Notes: a model not told the origin generated them from the letters alone. DNA of 64,000 bases from Parascedosporium putredinis (GCA_949357655.1 CASHTG010000012.1:868001-932000); one strand, 5' to 3'; counted from the first letter of the stretch, positions 1 through 13,123 are shown. Translations and numbers: made by a program.

Positions 1-3000
1 GGAGTTGAAGCAGTCGGGCACGTCCGGAGCCTCGGCTGGAAAGGCCGTTGATGATGAGGACGAAGATGATGGCACGACCGATGTCGCCGGCCCCGCCGGC
101 CCGCGTGAAAGCATGGCCCTTTCCGATTTTGGCTCGCCTATATCGCCCGTTGCTGGTAGGTTTGCACCTTCCGGAATAGGCGGTATGCCTTTTTCTAGTA
201 CGACGGCACGAGCGGCCGCCCCGGGGCGGAAGGGAAGACGGAGGATCTACTGCGCTACCTCCGTGAACGGCCCAATACGTCATTCTCGAGAAAGGCAAGG
301 CACTTCATCATCTGCATCGCTCTCTGCAACACTTGCCTGCCCGAGCTTACGGAAAGCGGTGAGATTTCTTACCAGGCCGCGTCGCCCGATGAGCTTGCCC
401 TCGTTGAGGCGGCTCGTGACTTGGGATACGAGATGATCGACCGACCAGCCAACAGCATCAAGCTCAGGTACACCGACCCCACTACCGGTCATATCACGGT
501 GGAACAATTTGAGGTGCTCGATGTCATCGAGTTCACCAGCAAGAGGAAACGCATGTCCATCATTATTCGGATGCCCGATGGTCGCATCTGCGTGCTTTGT
601 AAGGGCGCCGACAGTGCCCTGCTCCCACGCTTGAAGCTCAGTGGCCTTGCCATTCAAAAGGCACGTGAGGTCGAGATTCAGGCTAACAGGCGGCGCAGCG
701 AAGAGCAGGAGAGCATCATCCGCCGGCGCAGCTTGCACGGGACCCCACGCAACAGCATGGCCCTCAGTCGCTCCTCGATGTCGGGTGCCCGCCCGGCCCT
801 TGCTAGACTCGGTTCGGCTGCTCGCGCTTCACTCGATTTTAGGCGTAAGTCGACGGACGTCGGCCGTGAGAGCCACGATATCCGCGCTCCGCGCAAGTCC
901 ATGGGCGAGCTGGTGGCGAGCCCCACCGCAACGTCCAAGGCGGAAGGGTATTTTACCCCCGACCTAGCCTGACACTCTCGACCTACGAGGCGATGGAGAA
1001 CCTAGTAGACGAGTCCGTGGCCGTTAACGAGGGAACCATCTTTGAGCGTTGCTTCCAACATACGGATGATTTTGCCACAGAGGGACTTCGAACCCTGCTC
1101 TTCGCCTACCGGTACGTAGAAGAAGATGACTACCGCACGTGGAAGAAGATGTACCACGAAGCGACGACGAGTCTGGTGGACAGACAGCAGAGGATCGAAG
1201 CGGCTGGCGAAGTGATTGAACAAAAGTTTGATCTCGCAGGGGCGACGGCTATTGAAGACAAGCTACAAGAGGGAGTGCCTGAGACGATTGACAAACTCAG
1301 GCGGGCCAACATCAAGGTATGGATGCTTACAGGGGATAAGAGGGAAACAGCCATCAACATCGGACATTCGGCCAGAGTGTGCAAGCCCTTCTCCGAGATC
1401 TACATTCTCGACGCCAACCTGTCCAACCTCTTTGACACGCTCACATCAACACTCACCGAAGTCGGCCGCGGCATGGTCCCTCATTCGGTCGTTGTCGTGG
1501 ATGGTCAGACCCTCTCGGATATAGATGACGATAAGACTTTGAGCGCCCTCTTCTATGATCTCGTCGTTCGCGTTGATTCCGTCATCTGCTGCCGAGCCTC
1601 GCCTTCGCAAAAGGCGCAGCTCGTCAAAAAGATTCGCCACCGGATGCCCAAGACGATGACGCTTGCCATCGGTGATGGCGCTAACGATATTGGCATGATC
1701 CTTGCCTCGCACGTCGGTATCGGCATCTCGGGCCGAGAAGGTCTTCAGGCCGCCCGTATCGCCGACTATTCGATTGCCCAATTCCGATTCCTTCAGCGTC
1801 TCCTTTTCGTTCACGGCCGCTGGAACTATATCCGGACTAGCAAGTACGTCCTCGCCACGTTTTGGAAGGAGATCTTCTTCTTCATGGCCCAGGCCCACTA
1901 TCAGCTTTTCACGGGCTACACCGGCACATCGCTCTATGAAAATTGGAGTTTGACTGTCTTCAACGGCGTGTTCACCTCAATCCCCGTCATCATTCTCGGT
2001 ATCCTCGACCAAGACCTTAGCGCCAAGACGCTGCTGGCCTTCCCCGAACTCTACAATTTTGGGCAGCGGTGCAAAGGGTTCAACTATACGAATTTTATCA
2101 TTTGGGCCGTCCTCGGCGCCGTCGAATCCTGTGTGCTGTTCTACATGGTGTGGGCCGCATACAGGTATATGCTCTTCACCTCGGACACTTCTCTGTTCGC
2201 CATGGGCCATGCTAGTTTCACAGTTGGGGTCGTCTTTATCAATGTCAAGCTCCTGTACGTTTATACTTTGGGCATTTTTTCCCCATCTCCCTTCCCTCTC
2301 TTTCCTTTTGTTTGAGGCCCTTTCCTATTTCAGTACCTCTACTCTAGCCACCATTTTGCTAACTTCCTTTTCGCAGGGTTCTCGAGATGCACACCAAGAA
2401 TATTGTCACATTTGCAGGACTCTTCCTCTCGGTGACTGGCTGGTTCATGTGGAATTTGCTCCTCGGTGCCATCTATCCCGACGGTCTTAACATCTATCAG
2501 GTGCCCGGGGCGTTTATGCACAACTTTGGCCGCACCTTAAGCTGGTGGGCCATCGTGTTGCTCGTGCTGCTCACCCTCATCGTCATTGAGCTGGTCGTTT
2601 CTGCTGTCCGCAGGGTGTACTGGCCCGGCGACTGGGACATTATGCAACGCGTTGAGAAGGAGGGCAAGATTGAAGAGATGCGTCGGAGGGTTGACGCCGA
2701 GAGGGGAGACCTGGACGCAACCGAGGCGGCCGATGGTGGTAGCCCGGTAGATGGCGGTTTAGAGATGCAAGAAGTGCGGAACACGGCTGACAACCTCGCG
2801 GTTCCCAACGCCGGAGGCAGCGAACAGCGGTCAAGCTTCCAGGAAATGCGCTCGAGCTTCCAAGACAGACGGCCCAGCTTCCAGGACAAGAGACACAGTT
2901 TCCAGGAGCGTAGGGCTGACACATCGGCGCAGAGGTGGCCCCGGCGATCTCACGACGAGTACGCGAGGCCCACGTCGTTTATGCCCTTGAGCAGGCAGGG

Positions 3001-3031
3001 TAGCTTACCTGAGGATGGAAGGGAGAGCTAA
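1..3031 (+). CDS. DNF3: P4-type phospholipid-transporting ATPase (flippase), DNF3-like, 5' truncated by window edge
   Basis: C-terminal part of a type-IV P-type ATPase that flips phospholipids to the cytosolic leaflet of late-secretory membranes. The DKTGT phosphorylation site lies upstream of the window. Visible are KGADSALLPRL (nucleotide-binding domain), MLTGDKRETAINIGHSARV and GDGANDIGM (P-domain hinge), then a multi-pass membrane region. One intron, about 2255-2376, precedes the last exon. The Ser/Arg-rich insert after the KGAD motif and the final R-x-S-F-Q repeats suit Dnf3 better than Dnf1/2 or Drs2 (from memory of the family). The frame breaks twice: near the CCCC at 219-222 and the CCCCC at 956-960. 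One extra C in each restores a continuous protein (…YFTPRPSLTLSTYEAMENL), so these look like assembly deletions. Stop codon at 3029-3031. Confidence 0.88.
2828..2911 (+). repeat. Four tandem 21-bp units in the DNF3 tail
   Basis: Four imperfect 21-nt units encode RSSFQEM, RSSFQDR, RPSFQDK and RHSFQER, i.e. R-x-S-F-Q-[D/E]-x four times in the cytosolic C-terminal tail of the flippase. The period is exact and in frame. The Arg-x-Ser spacing would suit basophilic kinases, which is inference. Confidence 0.85.
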
Positions 3032-4164
3032 GACCGGCGATTGACAGTTTCCCCTCCCCCTTTTTCCCCCATTTTTGGTGCATGAGACAAACGAGACCGG
3101 GAAGAACCACATCTTGTATATAGCGTCTTTGGTCTTTCCGAGCCTCGTTGTTTCCTTTCTCTTTGACGGCCGACTTTTCTACAGTATATACTAAGGGGGC
3201 CTGGCCACCCTTATGGAGTTTCAATTGGGCTTCTTCTTGTTTTTGTTTTCTTTTGTTCTTTCTTACTCTTATTTCCTCTCCTTCCGTCATACCTTTTGCC
3301 GTTTCATCTGTTCGTTATCGGATCTTTTGATTCCCACCCTCCTTTCATTGCTGCTACTGACTTCTGGCATTTTCCTTCTCCATGATACCATGTTTCATTT
3401 GCGCCGGGAGGTGGAGCAAGGGGAGGAAAGCTGTTCAGTTTGGTTTTGGTGGTTCGGAATTTGGCCTTTTTAGAGAGTATATCATTGTACAATGCCGAAT
3501 CTGCACATAACGCATGTTCGCTTCTTGATTCTCCCCCTTGCGATCTTTTGTGACCTCCCCTGACATGTCTTTGGTTGCCACCATTCAACGATGTAAGCCC
3601 GAGGCTTGGGAAATTTGTAGTAACAGCAACCAGCTTGACGGGTAGAGACGTGGGAGCGGCGGTACGAGGGCTAGATAGGAGAGGCTGGGCCCATCGCATC
3701 TATCTTGTGCTCCATTTTTCTTTCTACATTTGATTCATTTTTTTGACAAGATTCAGCATATCAATTATATATATATTATACATCCATATGGATATATAGT
3801 ATGCCCGCATATATGTCGCGGGTTATTTCTGTCCTGGCGGTAGGAGAGGATATCCGAGCGCGGAGGTGGTGTTTCAAGCCTATCGATTACAGAAGTTTCT
3901 TTCCTTCTGCTTGATCTCTGTTCCTTTCACTCCCGCAAGCCACCCCAAACCCCTTCCTTCGCCACGCGTCTAGCTTGAGTTTTTTATGTAAGGACTGCAA
4001 GAGATCTTGTCTATTTCTTTTTCAAGTGGCACTCAAAGGTAATTGCGGGGTTGACGCGTGCCTTGCCTACCTGCCTTTATGGATGCTGCGCCGCCACGGA
4101 GAGAGAAAAGAGTTGGACCTAGCAGGAGAAGGGCAACCGGAGAAAATGGGGGAGGGGAAGAACG
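3032..4164. other. Intergenic: DNF3 3' region and PAQR-gene promoter
   Basis: About 1.1 kb, pyrimidine-rich after the DNF3 stop, with an AT-only patch near 3765-3800. Short ORFs here have no recognisable domain. Nothing else seen. Confidence 0.6.
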
Positions 4165-5958
4165 ATGGGTTCAGTCCGAGAGCCTACGGTTGTGATATGC
4201 GAGAACACGCTGGAGCTACGGGCGAGGCGCACAGCGGCTAAGGCGGGCCCCGAGGTTTGCGAGCTCGATTTGACGCTGCGCATGCAGGGCCCCGAGGCAT
4301 TGGCGGCCCAGGCAGGCGATGGAGCAGAGGGGATGAGGATCGTGAAGCTTCTGCTATGGAAAGAGTTGCGTACGTTAAAATCCCCCTTTCCCTTCCCCAG
4401 CTGTCGGCTTGGCACTCTATCTGTCGTTTTGTAGACCCCTTTAAGGTTTTCTCAGCTAGCGAGGGAGAACAAGGTGTGTGCGAAGAAGGAGACGAAGAGA
4501 AGGGTAGTGGCCGAGGCAGAGAAGCAACGAAGGAGATACTGGGTATAAAAAGGGAAAAAAGTATGTGAGCGCGACGTAGCTAACCGGGCCTGGTGCTGGA
4601 TTTGACAGCGGAGTGGCAGCAGTAAGTCATAAGGAGTAGAGAGATGGGATTGAGAGGAACACACGACTAACCTTTGTTGTCGTTCCAAGACGAGGGAGCG
4701 AGCACATCCTAGGCGGATACCGGTTCGTTTCCCCGATCGCGGGCTCCCCTCTCCTCTCTTAGCCCCAAGGAGCCTGAAGACAGACAACACAAACCCTTGG
4801 TCGCTAACGTGTAGAGACTTTTCCCTAGACGGGCTAGCGGATCTATGAGAGAGTGCTTGAGGAGCTGGATATATCTCCATAATGAATCCGGTGTGTCATG
4901 CCTCTTCTGCCCGTCGTGCTGCTGTCTCTCTTCCATCTTTCTTCTCGTACGGCTGCCCCCTCTGCGCCATCACTGTGTCTGATGGCGGTCATCTCTAGTG
5001 AACATATGGTCCCACCTCATCGGTGCCGTCATATTCTTCTATCTCCCTTACTACATGTTCGCGGTGGCAATCCCTCCGCGCTACGCCATCGCGACCACGG
5101 AGGACGTCGTCGTTTGCTCTGCCTGGTTCATTGGCGTGGCCATTTGCTTCGTCCTCTCTGTTTGGTGCGTCGTCTCCTGCCTGCGGCTACCCTACCCCAG
5201 GATAAGCTGACGGTTGCCATGCCTCCCTCCCACTTGCTAGCTTCCACACCCTCATGGCCCACAGTGAATCCTTGTACGAGACCACGCTCCATCTCGACTT
5301 CCAGGGCGTCCTCGTCCTCATGATCGGCTCCACGCTCTCCCTAACAACTTACACCACCTGCCAGCCCCCTTCCCACCGCGCGGCCCACCACGCCGTGAAC
5401 CTCGCCCTCGGCCTCTCGGCCGCATTCGCCACAGCCAGTCCAGCTCTTGGAGAGGCCCACCTCGGCCGATACCGCGCCGCCCTTTTGCCCTCTTCGGCGG
5501 CGGTGTCTTTCTCCTCCCTGTCTGGCGGGCCTGGCACGAGGATGCCACCGGCCTCGGCGTGCGGTACACCTTTGGTACTGCCTTTTTCAACGCCCTGGGG
5601 ATGGGCGCCTACATGGTTCGGGTCAGTGAGAAAACTTTTGGAAGCCCCTAATTCTCTCACCAATGGGGTTCTAAAGGTCTTTTCTTCCATTTACATTGCT
5701 CGAAACTAACGATGAACTTTCTAGTTTCCAGAAAAGTGGTGGCCTGGAACCTTTGATATCTTTGGGGCGAGCCATCAGATTATGCACGTTTGTGTAGGTT
5801 AAACTCCACGTCTCCCCTATTCATGCCTAGTCCGACGCTTCTGAGATTAACCGCCATGTGACATGTAGGTACTCATCGCAGCGTTTTCGTACTCTATTGC
5901 GGTATTCAAAATGTTTGATTTTAGACATGGAGATGGGAGGTGCCCATCTTTCAGCTAA
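4165..5958 (+). CDS. PAQR / adiponectin-receptor-like seven-TM protein (Izh family)
   Basis: Seven-transmembrane protein of the PAQR/hemolysin-III superfamily; yeast Izh proteins act in lipid and zinc homeostasis. Family marks in order: LLLWKELPEWQ, GYRRASGSMRECLRSWIYLH, NIWSHLIGA, FHTLMAHSE and the C-terminal GASHQIMH with zinc-ligand histidines. Inferred exons: 4165-4369, 4609-4621 (13-nt micro-exon), 4690-4722, 4829-4890, 4999-5164, 5241-5621, 5725-5793, 5869-5958. All junctions keep phase with GT..AG. One break at TTTT 5483-5486: a fifth T gives RYRAALFALFGGG and a continuous 339-residue protein. The ATG at 4165 is the first in frame, but the N-terminus is the least certain part. Confidence 0.85.
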
Positions 5959-6295
5959 GAAATAGATAAGGATGTCAAGTGGAGAACTTAGCATATTAGT
6001 GGGCGGATCAAACAGAAAGAATAGAGCGTGAAATCATAAATTTAGTAGAACAGAGAGAGATACATTAATATTTGTGCGCAGGCAGCGGATCGTTGATCGG
6101 TTCTGGCAAGACGCTGGGTATAACGGCTTTACAAGATGCAGGGAAAAAGGAGAGCAAAACATGGAAGCAACAAAACCGCACTCATAACAGTCATGAACAA
6201 GGTCCTGTCCAGAACCTGGTCCCTGATCCATCCCACTCACAGTGAAAATCTTTGTTTTCGTTACCATAAGGACCCTACAGCACCAACCAACTCAT
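5959..6295. other. Convergent 3' intergenic
   Basis: 337 bp between the converging PAQR and M50B genes. No gene or notable structure seen. Confidence 0.6.
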
Positions 6296-7215
6296 TTAGA
6301 TTGTGGGTATGAATTTCTTGGATGCCTCATCCTGCTCCTCAAAGGTCTGAGGAAAGGCGGCGATGCCAGCAATGATACCGGCAATCATAAAAGGATGGAG
6401 ATGATGGACCAAATGACGCCCCAGCACTGAGAAGAACCGCCATAGCGCTTGGCGAACTGGCTGGCGTCGGAGGAGTTGACCTTTCGAAGGATGAGGTCGT
6501 CACATATGTCCCAGACGCTATATAGCGAAGACATGACACCGATAAAGAGCTATACATACACCATATAGAGTCAGCAACCTCGGAGTTGTCAATACGTACT
6601 GGGGTTGGTCTGGCAAACCAAAGCACTTACCACGACAAATCTCAAGGCCTGGGCGTGTGCGATGAACCAACAAGCAACTAACAGTCCGACAGCGAGGCCA
6701 ATGGTCAAGTATGTCAGCCAATCCTTCCTTGCCCACCACAAGGTCAAAAGGAAGCAAGCGCCGAGAACGAAGCTGGCAACTTTGCTCGCGACGACGTTGA
6801 AGCCGCAAAAGATGAGCAAGGCGCCTATGAGGGAGGAACCGAGGTAGCCTGCAGGCAAGGTGATGGCCTGCTTCCCGCCGAGCATATGGGTGACGCCGCC
6901 CTCGTTTGGGTCGAGGGAAATGGACTTGACGCGGCCGCCGGTGCAGCAAGCAGTAATAGCGTGGCCGAACTCGTGGAACGCGATGACGAGCATCTTGAAG
7001 GGCCAGAGGATCCATTTGATGTAGGGGATGTTCCAGAGGAGGGCGATCACAACCACATACGCGCCAATCACACCCAGCGTCACCTTTTGCGTGTCGTTGA
7101 CGGTGAGACCGCGGCGGAGGAGGACAGCGCGGGCGACATGGGGAGCAGCCGTGATGGCGGCGCGGCGTGTGAGGTGGAGAGCAGAGGAGAGGTCGGGGAT
7201 GACTGTCGGCGCCAT
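6296..7215 (-). CDS. M50B-like integral membrane zinc metalloprotease
   Basis: Multi-pass membrane protein with an HEFGH zinc-binding motif (residues about 81-85) in a hydrophobic segment, characteristic of peptidase M50B-like proteins. Exon 1 is 7215-6631, the intron 6630-6550 and exon 2 6549-6296, all phase 0. Exon 2 breaks at AAAA 6389-6392 (TTTT on the coding strand); one more T restores SILFMIAGIIAGIAAFPQTF and a protein of 279 residues. Substrate and membrane are unknown. A diverged, non-proteolytic member is possible, but the HExxH is intact. It converges on the PAQR gene. Confidence 0.8.
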
Positions 7216-8715
7216 GCTTGCAGTTCGAAAAGAGCGCGCGGGATCGGTTCAGCTATCTGGGCGGCGCAATCTTCTCCGTGAACGGAGGAGTGGTGGGCGG
7301 GATGGTGGAACGGCAGAGGGGCAGGAGCAATTGACGGCGTATGCTCCCCTCCCTATACTTTCCTGTCCTGCTCTGTCTAATGCGATAATAGGTCGGCGTG
7401 CTGAGGCGGGGCGGAAAGAAGAAGTAAAAAGAGACTCTTTTCGAAAGAAGACGCCCAAACTCGATTGAAAAAGAAATAAGAAGTAACGGAAGAGAGTCGG
7501 GCAGCGGGAGGGCGGCGTTGGAGGTGGTTGGTTTGGCCAAATTCCAGGGTCCCGAGGGCAAAAAAGGATCGGCAGGAACGAACGAATTAAGCGTCGCAAG
7601 GAAAGTGCCACCAGTTACGCTTTTGTGTCAGGGAAAGTCTTCACTTCCAACAAGACGGATATGAAGAGGGGATTATGGTATGAGGAGGGGAAGGGAAGAA
7701 GAGGGGAGGAAATCGATCGATAATGGCCTCCAGGACCAAGACTAGGTTATCCCATTGAATCCCTCAAATCTGTTTGTCCTCAAATAGCCAGCACGTATTA
7801 CATCTTTTCTCGGACTGAAAAACAGCCAGTCAACTAAATATCTCCGATCAGCGCAGGAGACTTGGAGACGCCAGCTCAGCCCCGCAGGGCTTACGCGTTT
7901 GAGGCATGTGCTTCTGTGGATCCCAATGATCAATGTACCCCTGCCTCCATAGAAGAGCCTAAGGTACCTCGGTACATACCATTGGGGCTGTGGCGTCCCG
8001 GCGCCCTTCTCAAGACCGTAACCATAAACAGCCCACTGCCGGCACTATTACGGTTCCAGCACGGCTGGCTGGCAATATGTTGTTACCCAAAAGATTGAAG
8101 GCAGCAAGACTGACTGACCCCTGAGAAACCCAACATTCGTCAGCCAGCAACATTAAGAAGCCGCACCTCCGAACACCAACGAGAAGGTACCCAAGTACCG
8201 CACTCGTGGCCATTCCGAGGACCCATACAAAAAGCCGGCGGCATGGTGGACAGAGGTATTCACTCTGCTGTTCTAAAATTAGTCTTTTGAGCCAGCCAGT
8301 ACCAACACAAAATCACGAACTGATATAATCTACAAAGAGAGAGAGAAGTGGCTGGAACCCCTTGCCCCGGACATGAAAATATGTGGCGTTAACCCCGTTT
8401 ATTGAGCATGTAACTCCTCGGAACATCAGTTGATGGCTTTGAAGAGCATTTGAGCTTCTAATACGTGATGATCCATTGGCGAGGAGGCCGAGGCCGGCAG
8501 AGAACAAGCCAACTTATGGAACCATAGCACTCTTCATCTTTTTTCTCTTCTTCTTTTCCCGCGAGGGCACGTGGCCAACTCGACGATAACGATAATATTA
8601 CTCAAAATGTCTTGAAAATTGTCTCCATCTTTCCCTTCCCATATCCACTTACTTTCCTTTTTGTCTTTTGCCCTCGTGGTCACACCCTCCTTCCTGGGTT
8701 GATCCCATGTACATG
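7216..8715. other. Intergenic between M50B-like gene and CAND1
   Basis: 1.5 kb holding the M50B promoter and the CAND1 3' region. Short ORFs such as 7249-7611 (-) are compositionally simple and domainless. No RNA gene seen. Confidence 0.55.
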
Positions 8716-11700
8716 TCAAACTCGGTTGAGTTCTCTGTTCTCCTCCCGCAGGACCTTCAATTGAGTAGCAAAGTCCTTCACAACCCAATCCCAGTATCCG
8801 TTCCAAACCTGACTCCCGCCTACCCCGACTCCTGATGCTGCTGTTGGGCCTGGTGCAGACTTGTTATCTCCACGGCTTGCGCCTGCACCTGTACCTGTAC
8901 CTGTACCCTTGAGCTTAGCTTGCAGCAAGAGTGTGACTCGGAGTATACTCTTGTTGGATTCTGTATGCTTCTCCACATCCTGCTTCACAGCACCCTCTTT
9001 GAGCTTCGTCGATAGAATAGCGCGGTATGCTTCGGCAATGGAGTCCAACCTTCGCACCGTCTCGTCGGGGTCCATAACCGCAAGTTTAGCCACCATGAGA
9101 TTGCAAAGAGCCCGGATATCATTCTCATCTCGAAGTCCAGATACAACACGGTCATAGAAGTCAATGTTGTTGATTCGCGAGAATACCGTCTCCATAAGAG
9201 CGTATAGCGTCTCGTACGCACTCTGTTTCAAGAAAGACACATTAGCATTTCCCAGTGATAAAGAACAATATGCGGTGCGATACGGGCGGGCGGATCCAAA
9301 CTTTGGGGGCTGGGAGGGTTGATTGCTAATCTCACCTTTCGAACTTCTAAACCGTCATCTACCTTGTGCTTAAATGGCCCCATCATCACTTCACGAATTA
9401 ATTCGGGCTTGATGACCGACTCATGGAGGACAAATGGCATCAGATTACCAATATGCGGAAGGATGAGATCAGGCTTGTTATGGGCGGCAGAATTAAGAGT
9501 GGTCATGGCCAGCCGGCGAATTTCCATGTCCGAGTCTTGGAACATGGTGTATAGCATATCCACAAGCACGTTCTTGAGTATGCTGTCGAGATCCTCGCCG
9601 CTCTCCGGTAGAGTGTACCGTACAGCTTGTACGGCCATGCCTCTAAGTGCCGAGGACTGATCCTTGAGAAGGCCCTTGCGGTTTGGAAAAGACGAGTTAG
9701 CTATGTGGTCCGGATGTGCTAATGATAACGGAGGGTGAAGGACCCCCGGGGGGCAAAGAGATCACCCCACAGAGGAGAGCCTTACCTGTAATCTCGGCAT
9801 AAACCTGTCACCGTCGAGGATGACAAGCCTGCCGATGCACTCAGCACATGCGATCCTGTTATCAGCATGCTGGGACGCTTCCAAAAGCCTATTCCAGATC
9901 GTGTCTATGTAGGCCTCAATGTCCGGCGTGAGGGACGGGAGTTGCTGCAACACCTCCTTGATCGACTGCACCAGTAGGTACTGCATATTACCAGTTCGAC
10001 TCATTAGAGGAAGGATGACGGGCAGGTATTTGCCAATGTTAGTCGATCCAGCTCGGCCAAGAGCCACCGCGGCTGCGCGGGAAACCCGGTCAGGTTCAGT
10101 GCGGAACTGGTTGAGGAAAAGCTCTGGCGGAAGGGTTGATTGGGATGCAAGCCTCATGCCCGCCTCGCCGAGCACCGCTAATGCAAGGCTAACCCTCGTA
10201 TCATCGTTTGCGCCGTTCTCGAGTTCTTTAGTAAATGCTTCAATAGAGACGCCCGTCGAATCGCCGCCCGAGACTAACAGGGTGCCAATAAGTTGACCGA
10301 GCACCGTCGCATCGCCTTGGACACCCACGATCTGTAAAAGGCCGCGCATAAGGTCTTTCCCGTTTTGGCTCTCTCCCACGTTCGTGACAAAATATAGGAG
10401 AGGGTCGAGTACCACACTCGGGGTCCCATCCTTCAAGAAGCTACAGAGAACTTTGGTAAGCTCTGGAGACAGGACAAGATCAGCGCGTTCCGTGACAAGG
10501 ACACCAAGTATCATGAGCGCGTGTCCCATGAGATACGCATCATTATCAGCAATTACCGGCAACAAGCTGGATACTAGGCTGCTCACGGTGTCTGCTTCTA
10601 GCTGCCCCTTACATGCTGGAGACATGACTAGGTGCTTCAAGGCTTGCGTGCTAGCTCCGCGGAGGCCACGGTTGGACTTGCGCAGGAGCGATGAGAGCTC
10701 GAGGGCCACATCCTGAATCCATTGCTTCTCGAAAGGCGCACTGCTAGTGTTGAACGCCGCAACTGTTTCAATGGCCTTGGCAGACGCCAATCTCGTCGTC
10801 TCATTCTTCAGGCGGGCCAGTAGCACGCCCAACGCGGCCTGTCGTAGATCTAGCGACAGCAGCGCGGCACCATCCGCGCTTGAGGTTCTGGAGAGCAAGG
10901 TACCTAGGGCATGGAGGGCCCTTTGGCGGACCTCAGCATCTGAGCTTGTGGAGTTCGCACGGTCCATGATTATGTCGAATAGTTTCCGAAGCTCAGGTTT
11001 GAACTTCTGAGCAGTATGGCGGGATCTAGGTGGAGTGATGGTCTTAACAAGTTCCTCCGCCGCCCGAATGGCCTCACTAGAGATCTTGTAAAATTTGTCG
11101 TTGACAGCCTTGATCACGCCCGTCACAATCTTAGCAAGGTAGGGGTGAAGAGTGGTCGAAGGATGGGTCTTGGAAATGTCGCTGATGAGTCGCAGGGTGG
11201 TAATGCGCAGGGTGGTGGGGGTTGCAGAAGCATTCCCACCAGAGAGCGCCAGAGATGAAGAGCCTCCAGCTCCTGAGACAAGGAGACAGTCCATGATAGG
11301 ACCCCAGATGCCAGCAAAGAATTCACCAAGCCCGCCACGCTGAGTGTTGACTATATCGTCCAACAGGCTAACAATGGCCTGTTTCGTGGGGATGACCTTG
11401 CCCTTGAGCTGCTTGATGGAGGCCTTGATGATGGATGGTGAAAGCTTTGCTAGGTCAGCGTGCGGCCCGACTGCTGGTGCCTTCTCTTGGATAGGTGATC
11501 CGAGGCCCGCCATCGCGATCTGCGGTGCGACGGCACCACCCCCAACGCTGCTCTGGCGGCGCCGCTTACGATTTATTGGGAGTGCTCCATGGAGGTCGTG
11601 TTCGTGGTCGTCAATAGAATCTACGGGGACAACACCTTCCCCGGTCTTGCGAATGAGGAGCGAGAGGACGGAAATCACCTCGAGGCGTACGTTCTCTTCT

Positions 11701-13123
11701 CTCTCTTCAAACCTCTTGATAAGGGTGGGCCCAGTCCGTTGATATAGCACCCCACTCTCCAAGAGATCGCCGCTCGCGCGCGTAGAGATGAGCGTATATA
11801 GCGCTTTCGCCGCGCAACGACGCACCTTCCAGCTGGAATCGTCATCATCATCGTCAAAGCCGTCATCGAGATCGTCGTCCTCATCCTCATCGTCACTTTC
11901 ATCGTCGCTCTCCATATCTTCGTCATCCTCCGCATCCCCGAAGGCGTAATTAGGGTCATACTTGAGGAATCGAAGACATGCATCTATTGTGTCATCGGTG
12001 TAGGGCCGCATCTCCTGAGGGCAGGCAGACAGGAAGGACTCAAGTGTGACCAACGCAGCCTCATGAACTTCATTGAAATCAGGTGCAGTGTCCTCCCCTC
12101 GTTGATCTTGCTCATATGAGAACCTAGCTCTTCCTCGCTTAGGGTACCAAGGATGAACGGAACGAGTTGCGGGAGGTTCTCGCCAAACCTTCGCGGCACG
12201 CACCTAGCCATGGCCCCCATGACGGCAATGTATAGGCGCCTCGTGAGGGATGAGGCCTTTGGGGTTTGAAGGGCGTTCGACATGTGGTTAATTAGGGCCT
12301 GCAGAGCGGCATCGGAGATGTACAGGGCCATAATTGATATTGCGGCCACGGCCCGTTTTCTCGTGACGGATGATCCTTTTTCGGTCTCAAGCAAACCTAG
12401 GAGAGACTCGACCATGGATTCTGCCTCGTACGTCTGCAACAGGGGACCGAAGCATCTGGCGACTTCAATCAAAACGTCAACAGCCTCGGGTGTCACATCG
12501 CCAGCGCTCTCAAACATACAAGGCGGAGGCGCTGGTAGTTTGTGCTTTGCTTGCTCAGCCTGCAGCTTTTGATGTTGGGCGGGGACCATGAGACGGGGAA
12601 TGACAACCCGGCTTACAGCGCTATATGCGTTCGCGACATCGGCCGAAGGGGGCAATCCAGGGGTCGGGCGTGGCAGTGCAATGATGACAGCACGCAAAGC
12701 CATGCTTGGAAGGGAGTTGTCGACCGAATTCTTGAGCTTTAGGAAGCTAACTTGTCGAGCATGGGTGCAACAATGGAGGGATGGACTTTGCCTACGAGAG
12801 GCCCAAGGCTGACCGTGCGTGAAAGATAAAAGAGGTTAGCGAACAGATCCTCATTAGGCTGAGCCATCTCGTTATAAGTACCATTTCACGGCGAGGTTCT
12901 GGACTTCACCGTTCTGGTCGTCCAATGCCTTCGTCAGAGCATCAACTGTTCGAGCTCCAATGTTGTATTCATGATGAAGGAGATCGGGCTTTGCAATGGT
13001 GAGGACCTGGAGCAAGTCATTTAGGGACATGAAACGGAAATCGGGGTCAGCGTCTGTCATCCGTTGCAGGAGCTGCAGCACCATATTAGGTGACGGGTTT
13101 GGGGGAATGCCTGTACTCGACAT
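8716..13123 (-). CDS. CAND1: Cullin-associated NEDD8-dissociated protein (CAND1/TIP120)
   Basis: HEAT-repeat protein that binds un-neddylated cullins and exchanges substrate receptors of SCF-type ubiquitin ligases. Exons: 13123-12882, 12808-9786, 9674-9336, 9222-8716. Family marks include the N-terminal FMSLNDLLQVL, NLAVKCLGPLVGKV across the first junction, the long Asp/Glu tract followed by SSWKVRRCAAKAL (about 11,800-11,940) and the C-terminal NLMVAKLAVMDPDETVRRL. Two breaks: near 12740-12743 and at CCCC 12095-12098 (GGGG on the coding strand), each fixed by one base. The corrected length is 1370 residues, normal for fungal CAND1. The start is the ATG at 13123, giving MSSTGIPPNPSPNMVLQLL. 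Confidence 0.93.

Noticed and set aside
12809..12881. Open in-frame-looking sequence (MAQPNEDLFANLFYLSR) at the first CAND1 intron
   Set aside because: Splicing it out with good GT..AG and CTAAC signals gives the conserved NLAVKCLGPLVGKV; retaining it breaks the family alignment.
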